A stretch of DNA of 64,000 nt, from the NCBI GenBank assembly GCA_012519195.1, contig JAAYQP010000151.1:1-64000 (forward strand). The letters run 5' to 3'. Of the stretch, positions 1-9,842 are shown piece after piece. The stretch is from Clostridiales bacterium. Lineage in GTDB: Bacteria > Bacillota > Clostridia > Lachnospirales > Lachnospiraceae. Below the pieces are notes generated by a model. That model saw nothing but the letters and a program-made list of their open reading frames with translations. It searched no databases and had not been told where the DNA came from. Position numbers and translations under genes: made by a program. Numbering within the stretch: position 1 is the stretch's first letter; each line of letters opens with the position of its first letter.

Positions 1-2
1 CC

Positions 3-80
3 GAGTTAACTGTAAAGGTAACGCTTATGGAATTCACACAAAGCAGAACGCACGGATTAAATATAGATATACAGGATTAA
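3..80 (+). CDS. 3' end of a CDS truncated by the window start (reads ...ELTVKVTLMEFTQSRTHGLNIDIQD*); product unknown
   Basis: Frame +3 is open from the window edge to TAA at 78-80, followed by a terminator at ~131-158. Frame +2 is also open to ~104, so the frame is uncertain. Confidence 0.3.
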   Translation, partial: ELTVKVTLMEFTQSRTHGLNIDIQD

Positions 81-130
81 TATTATATAAGATTATTATT
101 TAGATATTACTTTAATTAATAAGAATTTGA

Positions 131-158
131 GGTATCGAATATTTCGATACCTTTTATT
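131..158 (+). terminator. Intrinsic terminator (GGTATCGAA..TTTCGATACC + T-rich tail)
   Basis: 9-10 bp stem followed by TTTTATTTTTT. Confidence 0.7.
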
Positions 159-371
159 TTTTGACATGTCTTCCCAATGATAAAAGATCATATGCTAATG
201 TTGTAGACCCACGATTCTGATAATAAAGTACATAGCTACACCCTAACTTGTTTCGATAGGGTATTTTGTCCTATATTGATAAAATATGATAGATTCCCTT
301 TTTTTATAGGTAATTTTAGTATATAATACAGATATCACTTACATTAATGAAGGGATTAAGGCGGTGTATCT

Positions 372-2705
372 ATGGAACTGAAGATGAATCTTAATGCACT
401 AAATCAGCTTGTAAAAGGGTCCGTTATATTTACAGAAGGGGATCCTGTTTATGCTATTGCACTAGTTTTAAAAGGCCGTGTTTTAATCCATAATAACGGA
501 GCCAAAATTATCGCTAACTCAGGAGTTTTTCTTGGTATAAATGATCTTTATGCGGGTAAATATCAAAGCAATTTTACAGCTATAGATGATTTGTTAATCT
601 ATGTCTTTTCTGTCAATCAAATAGATCAGTTAGAGCAATTACTTTCCTCTAATATGGATTATCATGGGTTTATGGTAGCATCGAATAACCGATTGATCTA
701 TGATCTGAATCAAATCTATCAAGGATTACATAAGCATATATCCGAGATCCATGAATTTTTATCAGATAACTATAAGGAATATTTAATGACCGCTCAAAGA
801 CTGGGATATAGAGTTAGAACATCACAACGCATTGAAGAAGTTTATCTTCCAGAGCATGATTTAGAGATACTGGAGGATCGGATTAACTATTATTGCGAAT
901 GCAAGGCTTTACCCCTTGATGTAGTTAAGGCTTTTTATTCCTATGGTAATTTAATAACCCTATATCAATTAGAAGATCAGGTTGGCATTATTAATCAGCA
1001 AATCGAACTACTTAAGAAGCTTTCAAAGTTCTATATAACTATGATGCAATGCTTGTTCGATGAAAGTGAATCTTGCCTCTTTCAGTTAATTGCTGGATTA
1101 ACACTGGAGGTAAGTCGGTCAGATGGCGATAATAAAGAGCTTTTGGATATCATGGATAAGACCATAGAAGAATTAAATAAAGCAGAGAAATTTGTAGGCC
1201 GTATGTTAGGTTTTAGTCATATTATTAATAGACAAAGGATGGAAGAAATCTATCATCTTCTATTAACTGACGCAAAGGGAACAAAGGTAAGTACCGAAAC
1301 TTACTTAAAGTACCCTAAGGTGGAAGCAGAGCAGGCATTGGAAGAAATGGCGAACTCTTTTCAAAAGCTTCTTGATTATTCCGGCTTGGATGCAGAGAAG
1401 ACAGAATATATGAAAAATACCTTATTGGATTATATCAATCTGAAGGATCGTAATTCCAGCGATACTACAGCTAGGACAATACGAAGAAATCTTGCAACAA
1501 ATCATTACGAACTATATAAGCTGATTTTTCTCAAGGCTTATCATGATAAAGATATTCCGAAGATTGTGGATCTGTTTTTAAAGTACGGATATGCGGATGA
1601 ACGTCTACTATCGAAAGAACAGTTGCTTTCCCTCTATTTTTTAAAGGATATGCCCAAGACCGGGCCATGCCAGGTTTATAATATAAAAGAATGGCTAACT
1701 TTGATCTATCAAGGGAAGAAAGAACCTTCTAAGAATGAGTTTGATATGGAATATCCTGAGTATATTACTTCTTTGAAAAAACAAGGAAGACTTAGTGAAA
1801 AGGAAGCAAAGGAATGGCTTACGAATCCGGAGTGCAGATTAGACTATGAGATTCAGAATATGTTTCGTTATAATAATCGCACGACAAGTGGACAAATATT
1901 TAGCTTCGTTCCAATTCTGCAAAAGGATATGTTAGGTAATGATTTTCAGAGACTTTATATCAATTCAGAGAAAGTAAACGATACCCTCCAAAATCTATTA
2001 AAAATTGATTACTCTATCTTTGATCATGAGGTTATCTATACCAATGAGAAGAAGAATATTGTAAAGGAATATGTAATAAAACGTGTATACCCTGACATTA
2101 TTCTAATGCCGACCGTTGGTAGCAACGGAATTATGTGGCAGGAGATCACTGGTAGAAAGCGTGACAGTTCCGCCCGCTTCTTGCTCCCAATATTTGTCGA
2201 ATCCAACCTCACTACCCTTATGGTTCGGATGTTTGGTAGATATCGATGGGAAATGTGTAGAACAGTTGAGGGAACCGCTTGGAATGACATCAAGCATAAA
2301 TCTCTTACTTCAGAATATTCGGATTATTTGCAATTCTATCGTAAAAATAAGGAACTCTCAGAGGAGAAGAAGGAGAAGATCAAGAATCAGATTCAGAAAG
2401 GCCGTAATAATAGTAGAGAAATCTTTGTAATGGATTATGAGCAATGGATTAATTTTGAATCCAAGGGTGCCATTAAACTAAATAAACCAGTTAGGGAAAT
2501 AATGGCGACCTACTGTCCATTCTCTAAAGAAATCCGTGAGAGAATCAAAATGCAACCATTATTTGCAGAAGCAATGGCTCGCTATTATAGAGAAAAGCAA
2601 AAGAAAGTACGGGAGACGGAATCGCGGATTCGACTATTGCAAAAGGAACAGATTGAAATTGCGCAGGAGCTAATCGATACTTTAGAATATTATAAAGAAA
2701 ACTAA
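372..2705 (+). CDS. Large protein with N-terminal cyclic-nucleotide-binding-like (Crp-type) domain and long uncharacterised C-terminal region
   Basis: 777-aa ORF; N-term 'LNQLVKGSVIFTEGDPVYAIALVLKGRVLIHNNG..' fits the cNMP-binding beta-roll pattern; followed by a strong terminator. Confidence 0.75.
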   Translation: MELKMNLNALNQLVKGSVIFTEGDPVYAIALVLKGRVLIHNNGAKIIANSGVFLGINDLYAGKYQSNFTAIDDLLIYVFSVNQIDQLEQLLSSNMDYHGFMVASNNRLIYDLNQIYQGLHKHISEIHEFLSDNYKEYLMTAQRLGYRVRTSQRIEEVYLPEHDLEILEDRINYYCECKALPLDVVKAFYSYGNLITLYQLEDQVGIINQQIELLKKLSKFYITMMQCLFDESESCLFQLIAGLTLEVSRSDGDNKELLDIMDKTIEELNKAEKFVGRMLGFSHIINRQRMEEIYHLLLTDAKGTKVSTETYLKYPKVEAEQALEEMANSFQKLLDYSGLDAEKTEYMKNTLLDYINLKDRNSSDTTARTIRRNLATNHYELYKLIFLKAYHDKDIPKIVDLFLKYGYADERLLSKEQLLSLYFLKDMPKTGPCQVYNIKEWLTLIYQGKKEPSKNEFDMEYPEYITSLKKQGRLSEKEAKEWLTNPECRLDYEIQNMFRYNNRTTSGQIFSFVPILQKDMLGNDFQRLYINSEKVNDTLQNLLKIDYSIFDHEVIYTNEKKNIVKEYVIKRVYPDIILMPTVGSNGIMWQEITGRKRDSSARFLLPIFVESNLTTLMVRMFGRYRWEMCRTVEGTAWNDIKHKSLTSEYSDYLQFYRKNKELSEEKKEKIKNQIQKGRNNSREIFVMDYEQWINFESKGAIKLNKPVREIMATYCPFSKEIRERIKMQPLFAEAMARYYREKQKKVRETESRIRLLQKEQIEIAQELIDTLEYYKEN

Positions 2706-2716
2706 TGCATGAATTT

Positions 2717-2749
2717 CACTGTCCCGTACCATAATGGGACAGTGTTTTT
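2717..2749 (+). terminator. Intrinsic terminator CACTGTCCC..GGGACAGTG-TTTTT
   Basis: Perfect 9-bp stem plus U-tract just after the 777-aa ORF. Confidence 0.85.
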
Positions 2750-2811
2750 CTAATTCGGTAAAAATATGAAGTAATTGAAATATCTGGTATTCAAACAAAG
2801 GAGGTTCGTTT

Positions 2812-3522
2812 ATGGGATTCTATGAAAATATCGTAAAGATTAAAGAAATGCGTAGAAGAGTTGATGAAGGCGACTATGAAGCAGCGCAGAAGATACTTGA
2901 TATAATACCTCTAAAAAAGATAAAAAACACATCAGATTTAAACATTATAGCACAGGTATATAAAGAGAATGGAAGATACGAAGAAGCAATGGAGATTTTG
3001 CTAAAATTATACCAAAAAAGAAAAACAAGAAAGGTCATCTTTCAACTTGTGCTACTCTCAATAAAAATGCTTCATATTGAAGATGCTGAAAAATACCTTG
3101 CGGAATATAAGACCATGGCACCAAAGGATTTTTATAATTATATCTTCCGCTATAAAATCGATAAAATAAAAGGGGAATCCTATGAGGTGCTAATTGATAC
3201 CTTAGTTGCCTTAAAGAATAGGGAATACATTGAGAAATGGGCTTATGAACTTGCCAAGCTATACTACAAAGCTGGTATGGAAGAAGAGTGTATCAATGAA
3301 TGTTCCGATATCATCCTTTGGTTCGGAGAAGGAAGTTATGTAGAAAAAGCAAAAATGCTAAAAGCTTATTATTCTGGTGAGACGAATAAAGAGAAAATGA
3401 TTGAAGAATTAAAGCGTCGAGCAAAAGAAAAGCAGAAAGTAGAATCTACCGAAGGATCGGAAGAAACTGCTGATATTGATTCATATCAGCAAGGATCTTC
3501 TATACCCGAAACTGAATGGTAA
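2812..3522 (+). CDS. TPR-repeat-like protein
   Basis: 236-aa ORF, RBS aaaggaggt upstream; helical-repeat pattern (YKENGRYEEAMEILLKLYQ..). Confidence 0.7.
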   Translation: MGFYENIVKIKEMRRRVDEGDYEAAQKILDIIPLKKIKNTSDLNIIAQVYKENGRYEEAMEILLKLYQKRKTRKVIFQLVLLSIKMLHIEDAEKYLAEYKTMAPKDFYNYIFRYKIDKIKGESYEVLIDTLVALKNREYIEKWAYELAKLYYKAGMEEECINECSDIILWFGEGSYVEKAKMLKAYYSGETNKEKMIEELKRRAKEKQKVESTEGSEETADIDSYQQGSSIPETEW

Positions 3523-3856
3523 TCTCATTCGGTAGCTTTTGACCCCGTTTGGATTTTACATTCGTGGTAACATGTAAGAGATAAGATTCATTTTTTTCAT
3601 AAGGCTCTAAAGGCTCTATCTCAATATAATTATTGACGGAATCGTACCGTATGTTTGTAAGTAAGGGTACCTGATTTAAAGATGTTACATACAAATTTCG
3701 ATTATTAACAGTAGAAGGGTTTAATGGTGACGTAAATTTGATTCTCCAAACAAATTTACCCGTTTTAAATTTTAAATTTTGCTTAACCCGATCTCTGACT
3801 CCTCCAGTTACGGATTCAATGGTTATGTATTTTGAGGCCAATATGATCATCTCCAT
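3500..3856 (-). CDS. Small Ig-like (SbsA/Big_5-type) domain protein
   Basis: 118-aa ORF; 'KFVWRIKFTSPLNPSTVNNRNLYV..' beta-rich Ig-like pattern; overlaps the 3' end of the convergent TPR gene by 23 bp. Confidence 0.55.
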   Translation of the reverse strand: MEMIILASKYITIESVTGGVRDRVKQNLKFKTGKFVWRIKFTSPLNPSTVNNRNLYVTSLNQVPLLTNIRYDSVNNYIEIEPLEPYEKNESYLLHVTTNVKSKRGQKLPNEITIQFRV

Positions 3857-4389
3857 CTATATAATAATAAAAGTAAGCTATAAATAAATTGATTATATAT
3901 AACTATAAAAACCTTGTTTTTATGGATATTGTAGCATTTTTTAGAAGAAAATTCAATAATATATCATTTTGTTATATAAAATAGAGTAACTATTAATAAC
4001 ATTTGCATAATTTTCTACTAACTGTGATTTTGGCATGAAAAAGTATACAGATTTCAATCTATTTCCCTTATAGATAATAAGAATAATACGAATAGAAATT
4101 CTATAGTTATTTAAAATAGTAATATAAATTATATAAAATTTGAAAAATAAATTTCACTAATATGTAAACGAACATGGAAGGGAAAGGTGAAATATTGCAA
4201 GTAAATGACGAAAAACAGGAATTTATACAATAATAAGTATTATTGAATCTTGAAAAAACGTTTTACAAAACTTAACTTTGTGGTATAATCAAAATAAGGA
4301 TAAAAAATTAACAAAATAATAACATGTTTTATATGCAAATTAGACAATCATGTGTTCGATAAATATAAAATTACTATTTGAGGTGTGCA

Positions 4390-5685
4390 ATGGAACAATA
4401 TATTATCAAAGGTGGAAGACCACTAATTGGTGAAGTAACCATTAGTGGTTATAAAAATGCGGCTTTAGGCATCATAGCGGCTGCTATAATGACCGACGAA
4501 ACAGTAAAAATCGATAATGTGCCCAGAGTAAAGGATATCGATGTACTATTAAGGGCAATTGAAGATATTGGAGCGAAAGTAGAGCGAGAAGAAAATTCGG
4601 TAACTATAAATGCAAGTAAAATAAATTGTTTAAATGTTGATTTTGATTATATTAGAAAAATAAGAGCGTCCTACTATTTGCTAGGAGCTTTATTAGGAAA
4701 ATATAAGAATGCACAAGTAGCTCTTCCAGGAGGGTGCAATATTGGCAGTAGGCCTATTGATCAGCATATTAAAGGGTTTGAAGCTTTAGGAAGCGAAGTT
4801 AAGATAGAGCATGGTTTAATTTGTGCAAAATCCAAGAATTTAACTGGTGCGCATATCTATTTTGACGGTTCTAGCGTTGGTGCTACGATTAACACCATGT
4901 TAGCTGCTACCATGGCAGATGGTTTAACAATCCTTGAAAATTCCGCTAAGGAACCCCATGTAGTGGATGTTGCCAACTTTTTAAATAGCATGGGTGCAAA
5001 TATTAAGGGTGCTGGTACCGATGTGATTCGTATTAAGGGAGTTTCAAAACTCCACGGAAGTGAATATACAATTATTCCTGACCAGATTGAAGCTGGAACC
5101 TTTATGTTTGCGGCGGCAGCTTCCAAGGGTGATGTATTAATCAAAAATGTTATTCCGAAGCATCTAGAAGCATTTACGGCTAAGCTTCTGGAAATTGGAG
5201 CAAAGGTAGAAGAGTTTGATGATGCTATTCGTGTTAAAGCAAGTGGAAGATTGGGCAATACCCATGTAAAAACTCTGGTGTACCCTGGATTTTTAACCGA
5301 TATGCAACCTCAGATGACAACCCTACTGGCTGTATCAAAGGGAACCAGTATTGTAACAGAAAGTATTTTTGAAAATCGTTTTAAGTATGTAGATGAATTG
5401 TCCCGAATGGGAGCGTCGATTAAAGTAGAAAGTAATACGGCTATTATTGATGGTGTTGAACGGTTGACCGGAGCAGTGGTAAGCGCACCGGATCTTCGAG
5501 CTGGTGCAGCGCTAGTTATCGCTGGCTTGATGGCAGAAGGATACACGATCGTTGAGAATGTAGAATATATTGAACGGGGCTATGAAAATTTCGAATATAA
5601 GATGCAGCAGCTTGGAGCAGCGATCGCCAAAGTAGATTCGGAAGATGCAAAGGCCATTCAAAAGTTTAAACTAAAGGTCAGCTAG
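4390..5685 (+). CDS. murA: UDP-N-acetylglucosamine 1-carboxyvinyltransferase
   Basis: MEQYIIKGGRPLIGEVTISGYKNAALGIIAA.. typical MurA; ATG at 4390 preceded by gaggtg. Confidence 0.95.
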   Translation: MEQYIIKGGRPLIGEVTISGYKNAALGIIAAAIMTDETVKIDNVPRVKDIDVLLRAIEDIGAKVEREENSVTINASKINCLNVDFDYIRKIRASYYLLGALLGKYKNAQVALPGGCNIGSRPIDQHIKGFEALGSEVKIEHGLICAKSKNLTGAHIYFDGSSVGATINTMLAATMADGLTILENSAKEPHVVDVANFLNSMGANIKGAGTDVIRIKGVSKLHGSEYTIIPDQIEAGTFMFAAAASKGDVLIKNVIPKHLEAFTAKLLEIGAKVEEFDDAIRVKASGRLGNTHVKTLVYPGFLTDMQPQMTTLLAVSKGTSIVTESIFENRFKYVDELSRMGASIKVESNTAIIDGVERLTGAVVSAPDLRAGAALVIAGLMAEGYTIVENVEYIERGYENFEYKMQQLGAAIAKVDSEDAKAIQKFKLKVS

Positions 5686-5793
5686 TAAATAGAGTACAAA
5701 AAAACCTTGACGAATATAGAATTTCATTATATGCTATTAATAAATTATTAGATATAGTAATAATTCGTAACAATTTCATAGGATTAAGAATTT

Positions 5794-5888
5794 CTCTTAT
5801 TCAGAGTGACGGAGAGTAAGGCTCTATGAAGTCACGGCAACCCCTTTATGGAAGGTGCCAACCTGAGCGAGTAATCGAACAATAAGAG
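5794..5888 (+). promoter_or_regulatory. SAM-I (S-box) riboswitch aptamer upstream of metK
   Basis: CTCTTATTCAGAGTGACGGAGAG..CTATGAAGTCACGGCAACC..GGAAGGTGCCAACC..GAGC..ATAAGAG with P1 CTCTTAT/ATAAGAG. Confidence 0.93.
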
Positions 5889-5909
5889 GATTTGATTTAA
5901 TAAGTTGTC

Positions 5910-5936
5910 AAGTCCGCATTTCGCGGACTTTTTTAT
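5910..5936 (+). terminator. SAM riboswitch expression-platform terminator
   Basis: AAGTCCGC-ATTT-CGCGGACTTTTTT. Confidence 0.85.
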
Positions 5937-5979
5937 TGAATAGGAAAGTGCGCCCTATTCAATAAAAAATGCTCCGCGA
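5929..5979. repeat. Palindromic repeat copy 1 (TTTTTTATTGAATAGG-aaagtgcgc-CCTATTCAATAAAAAA, extending to TCGCGGA/TCCGCGA)
   Basis: 16-bp perfect inverted repeat with 9-nt spacer; second copy at ~45195-45260. Confidence 0.8.
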
Positions 5980-6032
5980 GTGAATTACAGAAACTAATGA
6001 TATGTTTTAATTTACAGGAGGAATATCATATT

Positions 6033-7220
6033 ATGCAAAAGCAATTATTTACATCGGAATCTGTTACTGAAGGACATCCAGATAAAATCTGTGATCAAAT
6101 TTCAGATGCAGTCTTAGATGCCCTTTTAGAGCAGGATCCAATGAGCCGTGTTGCCTGTGAGACCGCTATAACAACTGGTTTAGTACTGGTAATGGGTGAG
6201 ATTACAACCAAAGGATATGTGGATATTCAAAAAATAGTTCGCGATACAATTCGAGAAATTGGCTATGTTAAATCGGAATATGGTTTTGATGCCAATACTT
6301 GTGGTGTTATCGTAGCATTGGATGAACAATCCAAGGATATCGCCCTTGGAGTAGATCAATCCCTAGAGGTGAAGGAGCAATCGATACAGGAAGAGGACTT
6401 GTCCATTGGTGCAGGGGACCAGGGTATGATGTTTGGTTATGCAACAAATGAGACAGAAGAATACATGCCTTATCCTATTTCCTTGGCTCATAAACTGACA
6501 AGGCAGTTGACCAAGGTAAGAAAAGATGGAGTGTTAAACTATCTGCGTCCCGATGGTAAATCCCAGGTAACCGTCGAGTATGATGAGAATGGTAAGCCAA
6601 TTCATTTAAATGCAGTGGTATTATCCACCCAGCATGATGATCGTGTAACAACAGAGCAACTCCGTGAAGACATTAAGAAATATGTATTAGATCCAATCCT
6701 TCCAAAAGATTTGGTGGATGAAAGGACCAAGTTCTTCATTAACCCGACCGGTCGATTTGTGATCGGTGGTCCGAACGGGGACAGTGGACTAACTGGTAGA
6801 AAAATAATCGTAGATACCTATGGTGGCTACGCAAGACATGGTGGTGGTGCTTTCTCTGGTAAGGACTCCACTAAAGTTGACCGCTCTGCTTCCTATGCTG
6901 CCCGTTATGTTGCTAAGAATCTTGTTGCTGCTGGTTTGGCAGACAAATGTGAGATTCAATTATCCTATGCGATTGGTGTAGCGGAACCAACCTCGATCAT
7001 GGTAGATACTTTTGATAGCGGTAAATTATCTGAAAATGAGCTCGTATCTATAATTCGTAAACATTTTGACCTTCGTCCTGCAGGAATCATCAAGATGTTA
7101 GATTTAAGAAGACCAATTTACAAGCAGACTGCAGCTTATGGTCATTTTGGAAGAAATGATTTGGATCTGCCTTGGGAAAGACTGAACAAGGTTGAGGAAT
7201 TAAAAAGCTATCTAAATTAG
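6033..7220 (+). CDS. metK: S-adenosylmethionine synthetase
   Basis: [32 protein letters not shown]; aggagg RBS; downstream of S-box. Confidence 0.97.
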   Translation: MQKQLFTSESVTEGHPDKICDQISDAVLDALLEQDPMSRVACETAITTGLVLVMGEITTKGYVDIQKIVRDTIREIGYVKSEYGFDANTCGVIVALDEQSKDIALGVDQSLEVKEQSIQEEDLSIGAGDQGMMFGYATNETEEYMPYPISLAHKLTRQLTKVRKDGVLNYLRPDGKSQVTVEYDENGKPIHLNAVVLSTQHDDRVTTEQLREDIKKYVLDPILPKDLVDERTKFFINPTGRFVIGGPNGDSGLTGRKIIVDTYGGYARHGGGAFSGKDSTKVDRSASYAARYVAKNLVAAGLADKCEIQLSYAIGVAEPTSIMVDTFDSGKLSENELVSIIRKHFDLRPAGIIKMLDLRRPIYKQTAAYGHFGRNDLDLPWERLNKVEELKSYLN

Positions 7221-7260
7221 ACGAAGTAGATGACCATTAAGTAAATAACAGATATCGAAC

Positions 7261-7335
7261 AAGGCTTTTATAGGATGTTAGGATTCAGGTTAAGAAATCA
7301 ACCAAGATCCTACCATGTCTATGAAAGCTTTTTAT
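7261..7335 (+). terminator. Long imperfect hairpin terminator after metK
   Basis: AAGGCTTTTATAG ... CTATGAAAGCTTTTTATATT. Confidence 0.5.
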
Positions 7336-7490
7336 ATTGTAAAGAGCATATGATAGCTAAAAAGATCTCTTCATTTAATGAAAACTTTAGAAATGTAATC
7401 GTAAGTTTATATAATTTCTTAACACGATATGATATAATCCAAAATGAGTAAATGTAGTAAATAAAAAAATTGCTTTTATATTGAATTTAA

Positions 7491-8984
7491 GTGGGTGAAC
7501 AATTGAAGCTTAAGGGTAAAATTATTATGGCATTTTTTATTATGATAATAATGCCTATTTTATTAATTAGTATTACAGCCAGTACCATTGTTGGATTTCA
7601 AATGCAATCGATTCATAAAACCTATGATGTTGAAACAGAAACCTTGGAGGTAATAACGAATCCAATTAAGATTCTAAATCGCCTAACCAGGGGTGTTTAT
7701 AATGAAATTAAATTGATCGCCTTAAAGGCACCAGAAATGTTTGAAGATTGGGAATTTATCCAGGATTTGAATACGGAGGTACGCAATAAATATTCCTTCA
7801 TAACTGTTCGCAAGAATGGAGAATTCATTTATGCCGGAGATAAGAATAAGCTAAGCATGATATCGAATAGTCTGCCTGATTTCGGTGTCTATGATACCGA
7901 TGTGGATGGTGGTATCTATGTTGGAGGAAAACATCCTTTCCTGGTAAAGGCACAGGATTTCTATTTTTTAGATGGTGCGGAAGGAACGATCTTTGTTATA
8001 ACGGATTTGAATGTACTTGTTCCTCAGATTAAGGCAGTTGCAATCCAGAGTATGGTATCTTTCTTAGTCATCATATCCTTAACTGCCTCTCTTTTAACAC
8101 TTTGGATCTATCGAAGTATCGTAAGACCAATTAATGTCCTTAGAATTGCAACGAATCAAATACGGGAGGGGGATTTGGATTATTCGGTTCATCTAGATAC
8201 GCAGGATGAAATCGGTCAATTATGTAATGACTTTGAAAGGATGCGTATCCAATTAAAGCAATTAATTGAAGATCGACTTAAGTATGAAGAGGATATGAAA
8301 GAGCTAATAAGTAATATCTCCCATGATTTAAAGACACCCCTAACTGCAATTAAAGGCTATGCGGAAGGGCTAACAGATGGGGTTGCAGATACCCCGGAGA
8401 AACAGGATAAATACCTAAAAACAATCTGTGCCAAGGCGAATGATATGTCGGTACTGGTTGACGAGCTGGCCTTTTACGCTAAGATTGATTGTGATACGGT
8501 ACCTTATAGCTTCGTTGAGATTAACCTTTATGAATACTTTAATGACTGCATCGATGACCTTAAGCTGGATCTGGAAGTCAAGAATATAACGATTTCATTT
8601 ATAAATGAAGTGGAAAAATCGGTTCGGGTAATCGCTGATGCAGAACAGTTGAAGCGACTAATTAATAACATCATCGGTAATTCTGTAAAATATCTTGATA
8701 AAAAATATGGTATGATTCAAATTAGGCTATATGATATTGGTGAGTATATTCAGGTCGAAATTGAGGACAATGGATCTGGAATATATAGTGAGGACATTCC
8801 CTATATCTTTGATCGTTTCTTTCGGGCGGATGCCTCTAGAAATTCTAAGAAGGGTGGAAGTGGTTTAGGACTAGCGATATCCAAAAAAATTATTGAAGAC
8901 CATTCCGGCCGGATCTGGGCAAAAAGTGAGATTGGGAAAGGAACGACGATTCTATTTACCTTAAAGAAGGTAATAAAAGAATAG
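7491..8984 (+). CDS. Sensor histidine kinase (HAMP-HisKA-HATPase)
   Basis: HAMP, 'NISHDLKTPLTAIKGYAEGL' H-box, N/G1/G2 boxes; GTG start. Confidence 0.92.
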   Translation: MGEQLKLKGKIIMAFFIMIIMPILLISITASTIVGFQMQSIHKTYDVETETLEVITNPIKILNRLTRGVYNEIKLIALKAPEMFEDWEFIQDLNTEVRNKYSFITVRKNGEFIYAGDKNKLSMISNSLPDFGVYDTDVDGGIYVGGKHPFLVKAQDFYFLDGAEGTIFVITDLNVLVPQIKAVAIQSMVSFLVIISLTASLLTLWIYRSIVRPINVLRIATNQIREGDLDYSVHLDTQDEIGQLCNDFERMRIQLKQLIEDRLKYEEDMKELISNISHDLKTPLTAIKGYAEGLTDGVADTPEKQDKYLKTICAKANDMSVLVDELAFYAKIDCDTVPYSFVEINLYEYFNDCIDDLKLDLEVKNITISFINEVEKSVRVIADAEQLKRLINNIIGNSVKYLDKKYGMIQIRLYDIGEYIQVEIEDNGSGIYSEDIPYIFDRFFRADASRNSKKGGSGLGLAISKKIIEDHSGRIWAKSEIGKGTTILFTLKKVIKE

Positions 8985-9006
8985 AGATGGAAAGGAGAAG
9001 CGGGAT

Positions 9007-9696
9007 ATGAGTAAATTATTAATTATCGAGGATGAGATCGCCATTGCAGATCTGGAAAAAGATTATTTGGAGTTAAGTGGATTTGAAGTTGAAGTTGAAA
9101 CAACTGGTGATATAGGATTGGAACGGGCACTTAATGAGGAGTTTGATTTAATCATTCTGGACCTAATGCTTCCTAATATTGATGGTTTTGAAATCTGCAA
9201 AAGAATTCGGGAAGTTAAGAACATACCAATTCTCATGGTATCTGCAAAAAAAGAGGACATTGATAAAATAAGAGGACTAGGCTTAGGAGCGGATGACTAT
9301 ATTACAAAGCCCTTCAGCCCCAGTGAATTAGTTGCTAGGGTAAAGGCCCATATTGCACGGTATGAACGATTGATTGGTTCCGGAGTTAAGGAGAACGATG
9401 TGATTGAAATCCGTGGCTTAAAGATTGATAAGACCGCCAGAAGAGTATTCCTTAATGAGGAGGAGAAAATCTTTACAACCAAAGAATTTGACCTGCTTAC
9501 CTTCCTAGCTGAAAATCCAAACCATGTCTATACGAAAGAGGAATTGTTTCGAGAGATTTGGGATATGGAGTCCATTGGAGATATTGCTACTGTAACCGTT
9601 CATATTAAAAAAATTAGGGAGAAGATAGAATATAATACCTCTAAGCCTCAGTATATAGAAACCATCTGGGGAGTGGGCTATCGATTTAAGGTATAA
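9007..9696 (+). CDS. OmpR/PhoB-family response regulator
   Basis: Receiver (LIIEDE..LILDLMLPNIDGFEI..KPFSPSEL) plus winged-helix C-term; directly after the kinase. Confidence 0.95.
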   Translation: MSKLLIIEDEIAIADLEKDYLELSGFEVEVETTGDIGLERALNEEFDLIILDLMLPNIDGFEICKRIREVKNIPILMVSAKKEDIDKIRGLGLGADDYITKPFSPSELVARVKAHIARYERLIGSGVKENDVIEIRGLKIDKTARRVFLNEEEKIFTTKEFDLLTFLAENPNHVYTKEELFREIWDMESIGDIATVTVHIKKIREKIEYNTSKPQYIETIWGVGYRFKV

Positions 9697-9808
9697 AGAA
9701 GGTCTTGTTTATGTACCAGAAGGATATAGTAAGAAATAGTCATCATATGAATATAAGATAATAGCGGATAATTAGCTTAGAAAAGCAAGAAAACACAGGA
9801 AGATTTAT

Positions 9809-9837
9809 TTGACAGAATATTAACAAAGTGGTAAAAT
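9809..9837 (+). promoter_or_regulatory. Sigma-A-type promoter TTGACA-N17-TAAAAT
   Basis: Consensus -35 at 9809-9814, -10 at 9832-9837, exact 17-nt spacer. Confidence 0.75.
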
Positions 9838-9842
9838 TATCT

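Noticed and set aside
2036-2430. Overlapping short ORFs on both strands inside the 777-aa gene
   Set aside because: Nested in a long, well-supported CDS; no RBS or recognisable protein features.
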